DNA of 11,538 nt from the NCBI GenBank assembly GCA_010025655.1, contig RGSV01000020.1:1-11538 (forward strand), read 5' to 3'. This document shows, piece by piece, positions 1 through 7,652 of this stretch. Position numbers and translations under genes: made by a program. The stretch comes from Acidimicrobiia bacterium (GTDB taxonomy: Bacteria; Actinomycetota; Acidimicrobiia; Acidimicrobiales; Ilumatobacteraceae). The notes beneath the pieces are model-generated. The model was given only the letters and a program-made list of their open reading frames with translations. It ran no database searches and had not been told where the DNA came from. The first letter of the stretch is position 1; every line of letters begins with the position of its first letter.

Positions 1-597
1 CTTGGTCGCAACGGCGCAGGCAAGACCTCAACCATCGAAACCTGCGAAGGATTACGACGCGCAACAAGCGGTGAAGTACACGTACTCGGCGTTTCTGCCT
101 TTGACGCGCCAGCAGAGGTGCGTTCACGTGTCGGTGTGATGTTGCAAGACGGTGGTATCGCCCCGGCGGCGCGAGTTGGTTCGCTCGTTCGGCACTATTG
201 CGCGCTGTACGACCGCGGGGTTGACGCCGTAGCACTGATTGATCGTCTTGGCCTCACGAGTCGCGCAAAAGCCACTTGGCGCAGCCTGTCGGGTGGAGAG
301 CGACAGCGTTTCTCGCTCGCCCTGGCGCTGGCTTCGAACCCGGAGATCGTGTTTCTTGACGAACCAACTGCTGGCGTCGACCTTGATGGCCGCGAAATCA
401 TTCGCGACATCATCACCGAACTGGTCGGCAAAGGTGCGTGTGTGGTGCTCGCGACACACGACCTCGACGAAGCACAGCGCGTGGCTCATCACGCCGTGGT
501 GTTGCATCATGGCCACGTGGTAGTCAACGAGCGAGTCACGACCCTGTGTGCGAATGGTCGGCGACTCGAAGACGTCGTGCGTGAGGTGACGCGATGA
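1..597 (+). CDS. ABC transporter ATP-binding protein, 5'-truncated by the window edge
   Basis: This is the nucleotide-binding subunit of an ABC exporter, hydrolysing ATP on the cytoplasmic face to drive the adjacent permease. The reading frame is open from base 1, so the start lies outside the window; 198 codons are visible. Counting from the first visible codon, the Walker A motif GRNGAGKT is at 2-9, the Q-loop glutamine at about 49, the signature LSGGERQ at 96-102, Walker B IVFLDEP at 116-122 and the H-loop histidine (ATHD) at about 153. Only the first N-terminal strands are missing. It overlaps the permease gene by four bases (ATGA), so the two are translationally coupled. The family resembles DrrA/CcmA-type ABC-2 exporters. 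From memory, ABC genes of this type often sit beside ctaA/ctaB in actinobacteria. The substrate cannot be read from the sequence. Confidence 0.95.
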   Translation, partial: LGRNGAGKTSTIETCEGLRRATSGEVHVLGVSAFDAPAEVRSRVGVMLQDGGIAPAARVGSLVRHYCALYDRGVDAVALIDRLGLTSRAKATWRSLSGGERQRFSLALALASNPEIVFLDEPTAGVDLDGREIIRDIITELVGKGACVVLATHDLDEAQRVAHHAVVLHHGHVVVNERVTTLCANGRRLEDVVREVTR

Positions 598-1310
598 GGC
601 TCATACTCGTGCAGATGCGTATGGAGCTGACCACGCTGGTGCGCAACTACGAACAGCTGCTGCTCGTACTCGTGATTCCGCTCGGTGTGCTGGTGTTCTT
701 CGGCACGGTCGAGGTGCTGCCCGCGAGCGTCGACCTGACTCGGCTCGTCGCATCGGTCGTCACCCTCGCGGTCATGTCGACAGCAATGGTGAGCACTGGC
801 ATCGCAACCGGTTTTGAACGGTCGTATCAGGTGCTGAAACGCCTCGGCGCCACGCCACTCGGGCGCGGTCGGCTAATTGCTGCCAAGTCAGGCGCCGTTG
901 CCGTGGTGGAACTCGTGCAATGCCTCTTGCTCGTGGTGGTTGCCGTTGCGTTGGGTTGGTCGATAGGTGACGTGTCGTGGTGGCGCCTCGCGGCCGCCGT
1001 TGCACTTGGCACGCTCAGTTTTGCTGGCATCGGGCTCTCACTTGCGGGGCGGCTGCGAGCCGAGGTCAACCTTGCTGCACAGAACGCTTTGTACCTCGCA
1101 TTGTTGGCACTCGGTGGAGTGCTCGTGCCACTTGACGAGATGCCCGATGCGTTGGCTGGCGTTGCGCGTTACCTACCGTCTGGCGCTCTGGCCGAGGTGC
1201 TGCACGGCGCTATGGGCGCAAGCAGTGATGCACAGGCCTGGTGGGTGCTCGTGCTGTGGGCGCTCATCGCACCACTTGCGGCGACTCGTCTGTTTCGCTT
1301 CGACGGCTGA
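594..1310 (+). CDS. ABC-2 type transporter permease
   Basis: This is the membrane subunit of the ABC exporter whose ATPase precedes it. The protein is 238 residues, normal for a DrrB/ABC-2 permease, with about six hydrophobic segments (roughly 22-42, 50-72, 98-121, 128-150, 160-180 and 214-230). A charged cytoplasmic loop at 74-99 (ERSYQVLKRLGATPLGRGR) matches the conserved ABC-2 coupling segment, and LPSGALAEVL near 194-203 is also typical of the family. The ATG start is set by the ATGA overlap with the ATPase stop. The gene ends 40 bases before the convergent end of ctaG. The substrate is unknown; a link to heme or oxidase biogenesis is possible only by neighbourhood. Confidence 0.9.
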   Translation: MRLILVQMRMELTTLVRNYEQLLLVLVIPLGVLVFFGTVEVLPASVDLTRLVASVVTLAVMSTAMVSTGIATGFERSYQVLKRLGATPLGRGRLIAAKSGAVAVVELVQCLLLVVVAVALGWSIGDVSWWRLAAAVALGTLSFAGIGLSLAGRLRAEVNLAAQNALYLALLALGGVLVPLDEMPDALAGVARYLPSGALAEVLHGAMGASSDAQAWWVLVLWALIAPLAATRLFRFDG

Positions 1311-1339
1311 CGCTGCGGCGCGCCACAGGGCACGCAGCG
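1311..1339. terminator. Possible bidirectional hairpin between convergent genes
   Basis: The 40-base gap between the permease stop and the ctaG stop contains a perfect 7-base inverted repeat, CGCTGCG at 1311-1317 and CGCAGCG at 1333-1339, with a 15-base loop that includes the palindrome GGCGCGCC (1317-1324). Its placement between converging genes suits a shared terminator. There is no T-tract on either side, so a classical intrinsic terminator is not supported, and the stem could be chance in GC-rich DNA. Confidence 0.35.
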
Positions 1340-1350
1340 ACCCGAGTGGT

Positions 1351-2280
1351 CTACCGTTCGTTCGGTTCGGCCCGCGCCGGCACACGGTCAAACTCGGCCG
1401 TCACCGCTTCATACGTGAGCGTCGGCTCGGGTGTGCGGCGATAATCCTGACGCTCGCCGTAGCCGGCCATGAACCGCTTGAACCACAGAAAGACGATGAT
1501 CGACCACAAGAAGATCGACCCACCGGTCTTCATGATTGCTCCAGCAATCTGTTGGTCGGTCGTGACTGACAGGCCCCATACCCGAATGGCGATGTCATAG
1601 TGCTTGTAGACCGCGCCTTCGGCGAACGTGAGCCACGCTGCCGGAACTGTAGGCACCACCGACATGAGAAAGAGATACACCATGCGCCCGCCGTAGCCGA
1701 TGCGCAATGCATGGTCGGGAGCCACGATTGGTGTCCACATCAACAGTGATGAGACAAGAAGCATCACGTGCAGCGAATAGTGCAGTGGAGCATTCGACAC
1801 GCTGCGGTTCACGAGATCTGGGATATGGGTAATCATCACGACGAGATTGAAGAGCACACCAGCGATTACTGGCTTGGCAAACCAGCGAATCACGCGGCCG
1901 GCACGCTGTGCGCCAATAATCGCGCGAAACAACCACACGGGTGTCGCCAGCAAGACGAGTGGGGGCAAGAAGTACGACAGCGCCATGTGCTGAAACATGT
2001 GCACCGAATAGAGATATTCCTCGCTGATGTCGTGAATCGGCCAGTCACTCGTCAGCCACAACATCGCGACTGCACCAACAAAGAGCCATGTTTGCCGGCG
2101 GGTGATGATCGGGGCACCCGCCCGCACCTCGGGTGTGTGCGGGCCGATGACGCGCAACGCATAGAGCCATGACCCAATAACGAAGGCCACGAGCACCCAC
2201 ACTTCAGGGTGGGCTTGAAAACGCCACGGGCTGGCAGCAAGGTCGGCAGCTTCGGCGAGCACCACGAGCGTCGTGTGCAC
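1351..2280 (-). CDS. ctaG: Cytochrome c oxidase assembly protein, caa3_CtaG family
   Basis: This is a polytopic membrane protein of the caa3-type CtaG family (Pfam caa3_CtaG), needed for making active caa3 oxidase in Bacillus and thought to act in copper-site assembly. It is not related to the Cox11-type CtaG of proteobacteria. The 309-residue product has about seven hydrophobic segments. Conserved polar positions inside or near them include SVHMFQHM (His94, His98), THIPD (His152), the histidine at 171 and DQQIAGAIMK (242-251). The start is a GTG six bases after the ctaF stop, with no strong Shine-Dalgarno; GTG codons at residues 6 and 7 are alternatives. It is the last gene of the oxidase operon. 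The charged tail after residue 275 is probably cytoplasmic. Confidence 0.93.
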   Translation of the reverse strand: MHTTLVVLAEAADLAASPWRFQAHPEVWVLVAFVIGSWLYALRVIGPHTPEVRAGAPIITRRQTWLFVGAVAMLWLTSDWPIHDISEEYLYSVHMFQHMALSYFLPPLVLLATPVWLFRAIIGAQRAGRVIRWFAKPVIAGVLFNLVVMITHIPDLVNRSVSNAPLHYSLHVMLLVSSLLMWTPIVAPDHALRIGYGGRMVYLFLMSVVPTVPAAWLTFAEGAVYKHYDIAIRVWGLSVTTDQQIAGAIMKTGGSIFLWSIIVFLWFKRFMAGYGERQDYRRTPEPTLTYEAVTAEFDRVPARAEPNER

Positions 2281-2286
2281 GACGGT

Positions 2287-2634
2287 CTACCGCAAGAAAA
2301 AGTGGAAGGTGCCCAGCGCCGCGACGTACACGCCGACGGCAAGGAAGAGACCGGCGTAGAACATCCAACTGAAGAGCTTGTTGTCGAACTTCAAGTGCAT
2401 GAAGTAACTCACCACCATGAAGAACTTGACCACCATCATGATGAGCAGCGCTGGCAAGAACAGCGGACCGAAGTCGACGTAGTAGGTCGAAACCTCGAGG
2501 GCGGTGATGGCCGCAAGAATCAGCGCGATGTTGATGTACCCGCGGGTTGACATGCCGTGTTCGGCATGCTCGGCGCCGCCGTGTGCACTGTCGCCGTGGC
2601 TTGCCGCGGTGTGCTCGGTGGTGTGCATCGTCAT
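2287..2634 (-). CDS. ctaF: Cytochrome c oxidase subunit IV, COX4_pro type
   Basis: This is a small non-catalytic membrane subunit of the aa3/caa3 oxidase, thought to stabilise the complex. From the ATG at 2634 it is 115 residues with three helices (about 33-52, 56-78, 88-110) and the family motif KFFMVVSYFMHLKFD at 70-84. This start lies two bases after the ctaE stop. An upstream in-frame start at 2679 would add 15 residues and overlap ctaE by 43 bases, which is less likely. No clear Shine-Dalgarno precedes the chosen ATG, so re-initiation after ctaE is plausible. The first 26 residues are unusual, with six histidines (4, 8, 13, 18, 23, 26) in a flexible Ala/Gly/Glu-rich stretch. It differs from the actinobacterial two-helix subunit IV family, which appears elsewhere in this operon as fused domains. 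Confidence 0.9.
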   Translation of the reverse strand: MTMHTTEHTAASHGDSAHGGAEHAEHGMSTRGYINIALILAAITALEVSTYYVDFGPLFLPALLIMMVVKFFMVVSYFMHLKFDNKLFSWMFYAGLFLAVGVYVAALGTFHFFLR

Positions 2635-2636
2635 GA

Positions 2637-3233
2637 TCAGACCGGAATCAGATAGACGAGGGTGAAGATGATGATCCACACGATGTCAACGAAGTGCCAA
2701 TACAGACCGATCATTTCAACGGTTTCGGCCTTGCTGCCTGGCACACGACTGCGCTTATTGATAGCGACGAGGGCCATCAACATGATGATGCCGACGGTGA
2801 CGTGCACACCGTGAAAGCCGGTCAGCGTGTAGAAACTCGAGCCGAAGAGGCTGGTGGTGAAACCAAGGCCCTCGTTGTAGAAGGCGGTGAACTCATACAC
2901 CTGACCGCCGACAAAGGTGGCACCGAGTAGTGCAGTAACAACGAGCCACAGGTTGGTGCCACGGTCGTCTTTCTTTGCTGCAGCAGAAACAGCGAGCACC
3001 ATTGTGAGAGAACTCATGAGCAGGACGAAACTGCTCACCGAGGTGAACGGAATGTCGTACACCTGCTCGGGCGTCGGACCATTCGACACACGACCGCGAT
3101 ACAGCATGTAGGTGGAGATGAGACCACCAAAGAGCAGGCACTCTGACCCGAGGAAGAGCCACATGCCCAACTTGACGTTGGAGATACCCGTGCTCGACGT
3201 GTGCCCCTCGTGGGCGACGGCGGTGTCAGCCAT
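2637..3233 (-). CDS. ctaE: Cytochrome c oxidase subunit III
   Basis: This subunit binds the side of subunit I and supports proton uptake and turnover stability. The 198-residue product is the five-helix bacterial form lacking the first two helices of the seven-helix type. Family residues are present: LFLGSE with Glu31, GGQVYEF with Glu114, TGFHGVHV with His141 and His144, and LYWHFVDIVW with His180. The start chosen is the ATG at 3233, which overlaps the ctaD stop by eight bases and has GGAG six bases upstream (complement of 3240-3243). Longer starts at 3251 and 3335 lie further inside ctaD and are less likely. It is a working partner for CtaD, unlike the subunit III-like gene at 7653-8258, which lacks these residues. 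Confidence 0.95.
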   Translation of the reverse strand: MADTAVAHEGHTSSTGISNVKLGMWLFLGSECLLFGGLISTYMLYRGRVSNGPTPEQVYDIPFTSVSSFVLLMSSLTMVLAVSAAAKKDDRGTNLWLVVTALLGATFVGGQVYEFTAFYNEGLGFTTSLFGSSFYTLTGFHGVHVTVGIIMLMALVAINKRSRVPGSKAETVEMIGLYWHFVDIVWIIIFTLVYLIPV

Positions 3234-5241
3234 GGCTGGCTCCGACTGCATGACCGTTGTGACCGTTCGATGAAGATTCATCGTGGTCGATTGCCGGGGC
3301 GGTTGCCGGCTCGAGTGCCCAACCGTAGATGGCATAGAGCATGATCAGACCACCGACGATGGCGACGGGGATCGAATAGATGACGCCGAGTGCGACGACC
3401 GGCATGCCTGCAGCGAGCACGATCGGCCAATACGACGGTGACGGCATATGAATGTGCGCGTCGGCGTTCTTCTCGAGCTCGGCCAGCACTTGTTCGGCGG
3501 TAGCGACTTCGCGCATCGTGTGTGTCGTTGGGTCTTCTTCGTACTTGCGGTGGAAGAACTCATCCAAGTGATTCACGTGTGGAATCGAGTCGAAGTTGTG
3601 TTCCTTCGGCGGGTTGGAGGTCATCCATTCAAGGCTGCGTGCATTCCACGGATCGAGCGGGGCGCGCACCTTGCTGCGTGCAGTGACCACAATGTTGATG
3701 AGGAAGAACAACACACCAAGCGTGAGGATGATCGAACCAATCGATGCGATGAGGTTCCAGAAGCCGAGGTTGAAGAAGCCTTCACCCGCCCGGGCTTCGG
3801 TCCACTGATACATGCGGCGGGGCTGGCCTTGCAGACCAAGGATGTGCATCGGTCCGAAGGTGAGGTTCATGCCGATGACCATCAGCCAGAAATTCCACGA
3901 ACCGAGTCGTTCGTTCAGCATCTTGCCGAACATCTTCGGCCACCAGTAGTAGAAGCCGCTGAAAATACCGAAGATGGCCCCACCGAAGAGCACGTAGTGG
4001 AAGTGGGCGACGATGTAATACGTGTCGGTCTGCTGGGTGTCGCTCGGCGCCACCGAGTGGGTGACACCCGAGAGACCGCCGATGGTGAACAAGATGATGA
4101 GACCCACCGCGAACTTCATCGCTGTCGTGAACACCAACTTGCCGCCCCACATCGTCAACGTCCAGTTGATGATCTTCACGCCCGTGGGTACTGCGATCGC
4201 CATCGTGGCGAGCGAGAACACCGCCACCGACACGGGGCCAAGACCAGAGGCAAACATGTGGTGCGCCCAGACGCCCCAGCCGACGAAGCCAATCGCAGCA
4301 CCCGAGAACACGACGAATGGATATCCGAAGAGCGGCTTGCGGCTGAATACCGGCAGCACTTCCGAGATGATTCCGAACGACGGCAAGACGAGGATGTACA
4401 CCTCGGGGTGACCGAAAATCCAGAACAAGTGCTGCCACAACAACGGGTCGGCACCTGCCGCAACGTCGAAGAACTTGGCGTCAAAACTGCGTTGGAAGGT
4501 GAGCAAGAAGAGTGCGACGGTGATCACCGGAACGGCAAAGAGCAGGAGGAACTGCACGACGGTGATCATCCACGTGAAGATCGGCATCTTCATGAGCGTC
4601 ATACCCGGGGCGCGCATGTTGAGCACGGTGACGATCAGGTTGATGGCGCCAGTCAGTGAGGCGATGCCGGCAATTTGCAGACCGAGCGCCCAGAAGTCGA
4701 CACCGTGACTCGGTGAGAACACCGGGCCAGAGTTCGGGGCATACATGAACCAACCGCCATCGGCGGCACCACCAAAGAACCACGCGAGGTTGACGACGAT
4801 GCCACCCGCGAGCAGGCACCAGAAACCGAACGCGTTGATGCGCGGAAACGCCACGTCGCGTGCACCAATCTGCAGCGGCAAGAAGTAGTTGGCGAAACCT
4901 GCAGCCATTGGCATAACGAAGAGGAACACCATCGTTGTGGCGTGCATCGTGAACATCTGGTTGTAGAGGTCAGCGTTCAGCACTTTGCCCTCAGGAGCGG
5001 CCAACTGCAGACGAATGAGTACTGCTTCAAGACCACCGATGATGAAGAAGAACAACGCCGTTGCGCCGTACATGAGGCCGAGTTTCTTGTGGTCGACGGT
5101 GAAGAGCCATGACTTCCACCCAGTAGTGGCGACCGGACGACGCAGCGCGCCGAACGTGCGCGCCGGGGTAATCGCAGGTGCCGACGGTGCCAATGCAGGC
5201 ACGAGAGTGGTGCCAGGAGCAGGGCGTTCGATAATGGCCAT
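3226..5241 (-). CDS. ctaD: Cytochrome c oxidase subunit I with fused C-terminal subunit IV-like helices
   Basis: This is the catalytic subunit of the caa3-type oxidase, reducing O2 to water and pumping protons in the cytoplasmic membrane. All expected residues are visible in the 671-residue product: low-spin heme a ligands His100 and His415, heme a3 ligand His413 (VAHFHYV), CuB ligands His278, His327 and His328, cross-linked Tyr282 and Glu280 in GHPEVY, D-channel Asp129, K-channel Lys356 and the propionate-binding Arg475-Arg476. This is an A1-type heme-copper oxidase. After the usual twelve helices there is a linker (about 520-598) and two extra helices at 604-640 beginning PSYWP, resembling the actinobacterial subunit IV family, then a His-rich tail. 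The ATG has a strong AGGAGG four bases upstream. The stop overlaps ctaE by eight bases. Confidence 0.98.
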   Translation of the reverse strand: MAIIERPAPGTTLVPALAPSAPAITPARTFGALRRPVATTGWKSWLFTVDHKKLGLMYGATALFFFIIGGLEAVLIRLQLAAPEGKVLNADLYNQMFTMHATTMVFLFVMPMAAGFANYFLPLQIGARDVAFPRINAFGFWCLLAGGIVVNLAWFFGGAADGGWFMYAPNSGPVFSPSHGVDFWALGLQIAGIASLTGAINLIVTVLNMRAPGMTLMKMPIFTWMITVVQFLLLFAVPVITVALFLLTFQRSFDAKFFDVAAGADPLLWQHLFWIFGHPEVYILVLPSFGIISEVLPVFSRKPLFGYPFVVFSGAAIGFVGWGVWAHHMFASGLGPVSVAVFSLATMAIAVPTGVKIINWTLTMWGGKLVFTTAMKFAVGLIILFTIGGLSGVTHSVAPSDTQQTDTYYIVAHFHYVLFGGAIFGIFSGFYYWWPKMFGKMLNERLGSWNFWLMVIGMNLTFGPMHILGLQGQPRRMYQWTEARAGEGFFNLGFWNLIASIGSIILTLGVLFFLINIVVTARSKVRAPLDPWNARSLEWMTSNPPKEHNFDSIPHVNHLDEFFHRKYEEDPTTHTMREVATAEQVLAELEKNADAHIHMPSPSYWPIVLAAGMPVVALGVIYSIPVAIVGGLIMLYAIYGWALEPATAPAIDHDESSSNGHNGHAVGASHG

Positions 5242-5252
5242 GGATCCTCCTA
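5242..5252 (-). promoter_or_regulatory. Strong ribosome binding site of ctaD, overlapping the ctaC stop
   Basis: On the minus strand, AGGAGG (complement of 5246-5251) lies four bases before the ctaD ATG. The ctaC stop codon TAG (5250-5252) shares two bases with it. It is the strongest Shine-Dalgarno match I see in the operon and fits a high translation rate for the catalytic subunit. It also fixes the ctaD start at 5241. Confidence 0.85.
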
Positions 5253-6512
5253 TTTCAGCGTGAGCAGGTAGGCGACGAGTTTGTCGATGTCGGATTCACT
5301 CAAGCCGAGGTTCGGCATGCCGCGATACTTGCCGTTGGTGTCGGCAAGCAGGGCCGGGTTGGCATACATCGGCTTAACTTCAGGGGCATTGCGCAGCCAC
5401 GCCCGCAGATCGTTGACGTTGAGACACGCCTCGTCGACACCGGCAAGATACTTTGCGCCGAACTCAGCGCTCTCGGCGTTCCAGACATCGTCGCGACAGG
5501 CATCGCGGAGCAGATCGAACATTGCCCCGGCAAACGTGTTGCGGGTCATCAGGTTCGTGAGGTTCGGTGCCGCACCCGACCAGACGTTTTCATCGGGAGC
5601 AGCAATTGCCAACGAACCATCGGGGCGCTTCAGCCCATCGACTTGATGACAACGCACGCACTGGTTCAAGAACACCGACTCACCTTCTTTGGCCAAGGTG
5701 CCCTCGGCGGGTGACTGGTAGGCCGCCTGCTGGTTGGCAACCCAGGTGGCGAAGTCTTCCTTTGACAAAGCGACGGCTTCCATGCGCATGTTGGCGTGCG
5801 AAAGGCCGCAGAACTCAGTGCACTGGCCGGCGTAGATGCCCGGCTCATCTGCTTCGAGTCGCAGGGTGTGAATGCGACCGGGCACGGCGTCGCGCTTGCC
5901 ATTGAGGGCCGGAATCCAATACGAGTGAATGACGTCGCGGCTGGTTTCTCGCAGCAACACCTTGGTGCCCACCGGCATCACAAGTTGTCCGGAGGTGATG
6001 ATCGGCTGAGTAATGCCCCATTCGTTCTGCGCGGGATAGTCGTATTCCCACCACCATTGCTGGCCCGTCACGTTGATGACGAGTTCGGTGTCGTCGGTTT
6101 TTGCGAGATCAAAGATGACACGGAAGGTGAACACGCCCACCACTGCAAGGATGAGTGCCGGGATCACCGTGAGGGTGATCTCGAGTGCGGGCTTGCCGTG
6201 CGTCTGTTCAGGAATCGGCTGACCGCGATCTTTGAATCGCCAGATCGCATACGACACTGCGGCAAAGACGATGATGCCGATGATTCCGGCAACGGCAAAG
6301 ATCGGTTGCTGCAGGTCGTCGATCATCTTGGCGTTCGGACCCTTGGGCTGCCAGGTGTCTTGGGCGGCGTTCGTCGCACACGAGCCGAGACCGACGACCG
6401 CGCCGACTGCCGTCGTCGCGCGCACCATCGCGCGAGAGAGAGGTGTTCGACGCATGCGCGAAAGACTAAAGCGGCGCGTCACGTGGGGCTCGGTGCTGCG
6501 GCGGTGATTCAC
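5250..6512 (-). CDS. ctaC: Cytochrome c oxidase subunit II with fused cytochrome c domain, predicted lipoprotein
   Basis: This subunit accepts electrons and passes them through CuA to CtaD. The 420-residue product has a positively charged N-terminus ending in a probable lipobox LGSC (Cys45), two helices (about 70-90, 112-135), the aromatic patch QQWWWEYDY (151-159) and a CuA cupredoxin domain with His196, Cys231, Cys235, His239 and Met242. A C-terminal cytochrome c domain follows with CVRCH (285-289) and probable distal Met399, making this a caa3-type subunit that carries its own heme c. An insert of about 35 residues between CxxCH and the distal Met holds two extra cysteines (339, 363). The GTG start overlaps the upstream gene's stop as GTGA and has GAGG ten bases upstream. 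An ATG at residue 20 (6455) is possible but has no Shine-Dalgarno. Confidence 0.96.
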   Translation of the reverse strand: MNHRRSTEPHVTRRFSLSRMRRTPLSRAMVRATTAVGAVVGLGSCATNAAQDTWQPKGPNAKMIDDLQQPIFAVAGIIGIIVFAAVSYAIWRFKDRGQPIPEQTHGKPALEITLTVIPALILAVVGVFTFRVIFDLAKTDDTELVINVTGQQWWWEYDYPAQNEWGITQPIITSGQLVMPVGTKVLLRETSRDVIHSYWIPALNGKRDAVPGRIHTLRLEADEPGIYAGQCTEFCGLSHANMRMEAVALSKEDFATWVANQQAAYQSPAEGTLAKEGESVFLNQCVRCHQVDGLKRPDGSLAIAAPDENVWSGAAPNLTNLMTRNTFAGAMFDLLRDACRDDVWNAESAEFGAKYLAGVDEACLNVNDLRAWLRNAPEVKPMYANPALLADTNGKYRGMPNLGLSESDIDKLVAYLLTLK

Positions 6513-7648
6513 GGCACGACCACCTCGATGGCTTGACCCTCAAGCCCCGCCACCGTCAAGGTGAAGGGCTTGTCGTTGTCTTGTGCAATTGACGGCTTGT
6601 TGTAGGTGATGGTCAGTGCTTGCTCGGCACCTTGGGGGATGAGCTGCGTGCAGGTTTCGTTCGTGTCACCGTGCTTGCCGGCCATCTCCCCGTCGACGGG
6701 CATGGCGGCAGCGGCCGTGCCGAGGTAGGCCACCATGCGACGTTCGGCTGAGTCGAAGTTGCGGAAGATGAACGTGACGGGGTTGGCCCGCGGCACACTG
6801 ACTTGTTGTTGTGGGCGGGTGAACCCGTACACGTCGGCGGTGAGCTTGCCGTCGCGCAACTCGATGACCGCGGCAACATTGCTGCGCAGCGACAAGGTCT
6901 TCATCGCCTTCTTGTCGAAGTACTTCGCCTTTTCGGGGCCACACTCACGGTGCGAGAAGTGATCTTCGGCGGCGGCTTCGGCCAACTGCGGGCGCAAGCC
7001 GGCACCAGTGCCGGCGATTCCGCCAGCGACGATGCCTACCGCACCGATTACGCAGATGCCACTGACGAGTGCGGGCTTCAGGGCGGGGCGAATTGCGAAC
7101 ATCGACCCGACGGCAAGCACGAGCGCCGAGAGCACCATGAACGCGACGGTGCCCGCGTTCTTGGAGATGGCCAACATGATGCGTGAAAACGAAAAAATCA
7201 CGACGCCGAGACCCAGCGTGGCAATCACAGGGAACTCAATCGGGTGCAGCAGTCGGCGACGTGCGAATTCATTGTGGGCTGGGTCGTCGGATGCCGTTTC
7301 GCTCCACGCCTGCACCATCCACTCGGCAAGCGCTGCAACGAGCACGATTCCGCCAAAAATGAAATACAGCTGCGACACAACGAGACCAAGCACGAGCAAC
7401 ACGAGACCAACGGCAGCAATCAGCGGCCACATCGATGCCCGCGTGAGTGCGGTGTCGCGCGGCTGCGTTTCGTCGTCGCCGTCGTTGATCATCAACACCG
7501 CGGCCGAGACCCCGATGAGTGCGGCAAACAACATGCTGAGCGCGACGCCACCGATGGCGAGGCGCTCGACGAAAATCAGGTAGGCAACGAGGTTGACGGC
7601 CGCAAAGCCCGTCGTGCCGAGGAAGAGTTTGGATCCGACCTTGAACAT
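6509..7648 (-). CDS. Unrecognised membrane protein: subunit IV-like N-terminus, extra helices, C-terminal extracytoplasmic beta-rich domain
   Basis: No complete family is recognised for this 379-residue protein. Residues 1-118 resemble the actinobacterial cytochrome c oxidase subunit IV (Pfam Cyt_c_ox_IV): paired N-terminal helices (7-27, 32-53), then SMWPL at 72-76 leading into a long hydrophobic hairpin ending in AEWMVQAWSE. Three more helices follow (about 138-160, 167-186, 193-214). The remainder (about 225-379) is soluble and beta-rich and probably lies outside the membrane. A cupredoxin-like fold is possible, but the CuA motif and a type 1 copper site are absent. It has HFSHREC (His230, His233, Cys236) and one more cysteine, Cys333. 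The start is the ATG at 7648, four bases after the preceding stop; the frame stays open upstream but there it only shadows that gene. Its TGA overlaps the ctaC GTG. A dead subunit II role fused to subunit IV is inference. Confidence 0.75.
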   Translation of the reverse strand: MFKVGSKLFLGTTGFAAVNLVAYLIFVERLAIGGVALSMLFAALIGVSAAVLMINDGDDETQPRDTALTRASMWPLIAAVGLVLLVLGLVVSQLYFIFGGIVLVAALAEWMVQAWSETASDDPAHNEFARRRLLHPIEFPVIATLGLGVVIFSFSRIMLAISKNAGTVAFMVLSALVLAVGSMFAIRPALKPALVSGICVIGAVGIVAGGIAGTGAGLRPQLAEAAAEDHFSHRECGPEKAKYFDKKAMKTLSLRSNVAAVIELRDGKLTADVYGFTRPQQQVSVPRANPVTFIFRNFDSAERRMVAYLGTAAAAMPVDGEMAGKHGDTNETCTQLIPQGAEQALTITYNKPSIAQDNDKPFTLTVAGLEGQAIEVVVP

Positions 7649-7652
7649 GGCG

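Noticed and set aside
3448..4659. A 403-codon open frame on the + strand opposite ctaD
   Set aside because: It is antisense to a certain gene. The product is rich in Glu, His, Arg and Asp with no family resemblance, as expected from the reverse complement of high-GC membrane-protein codons.
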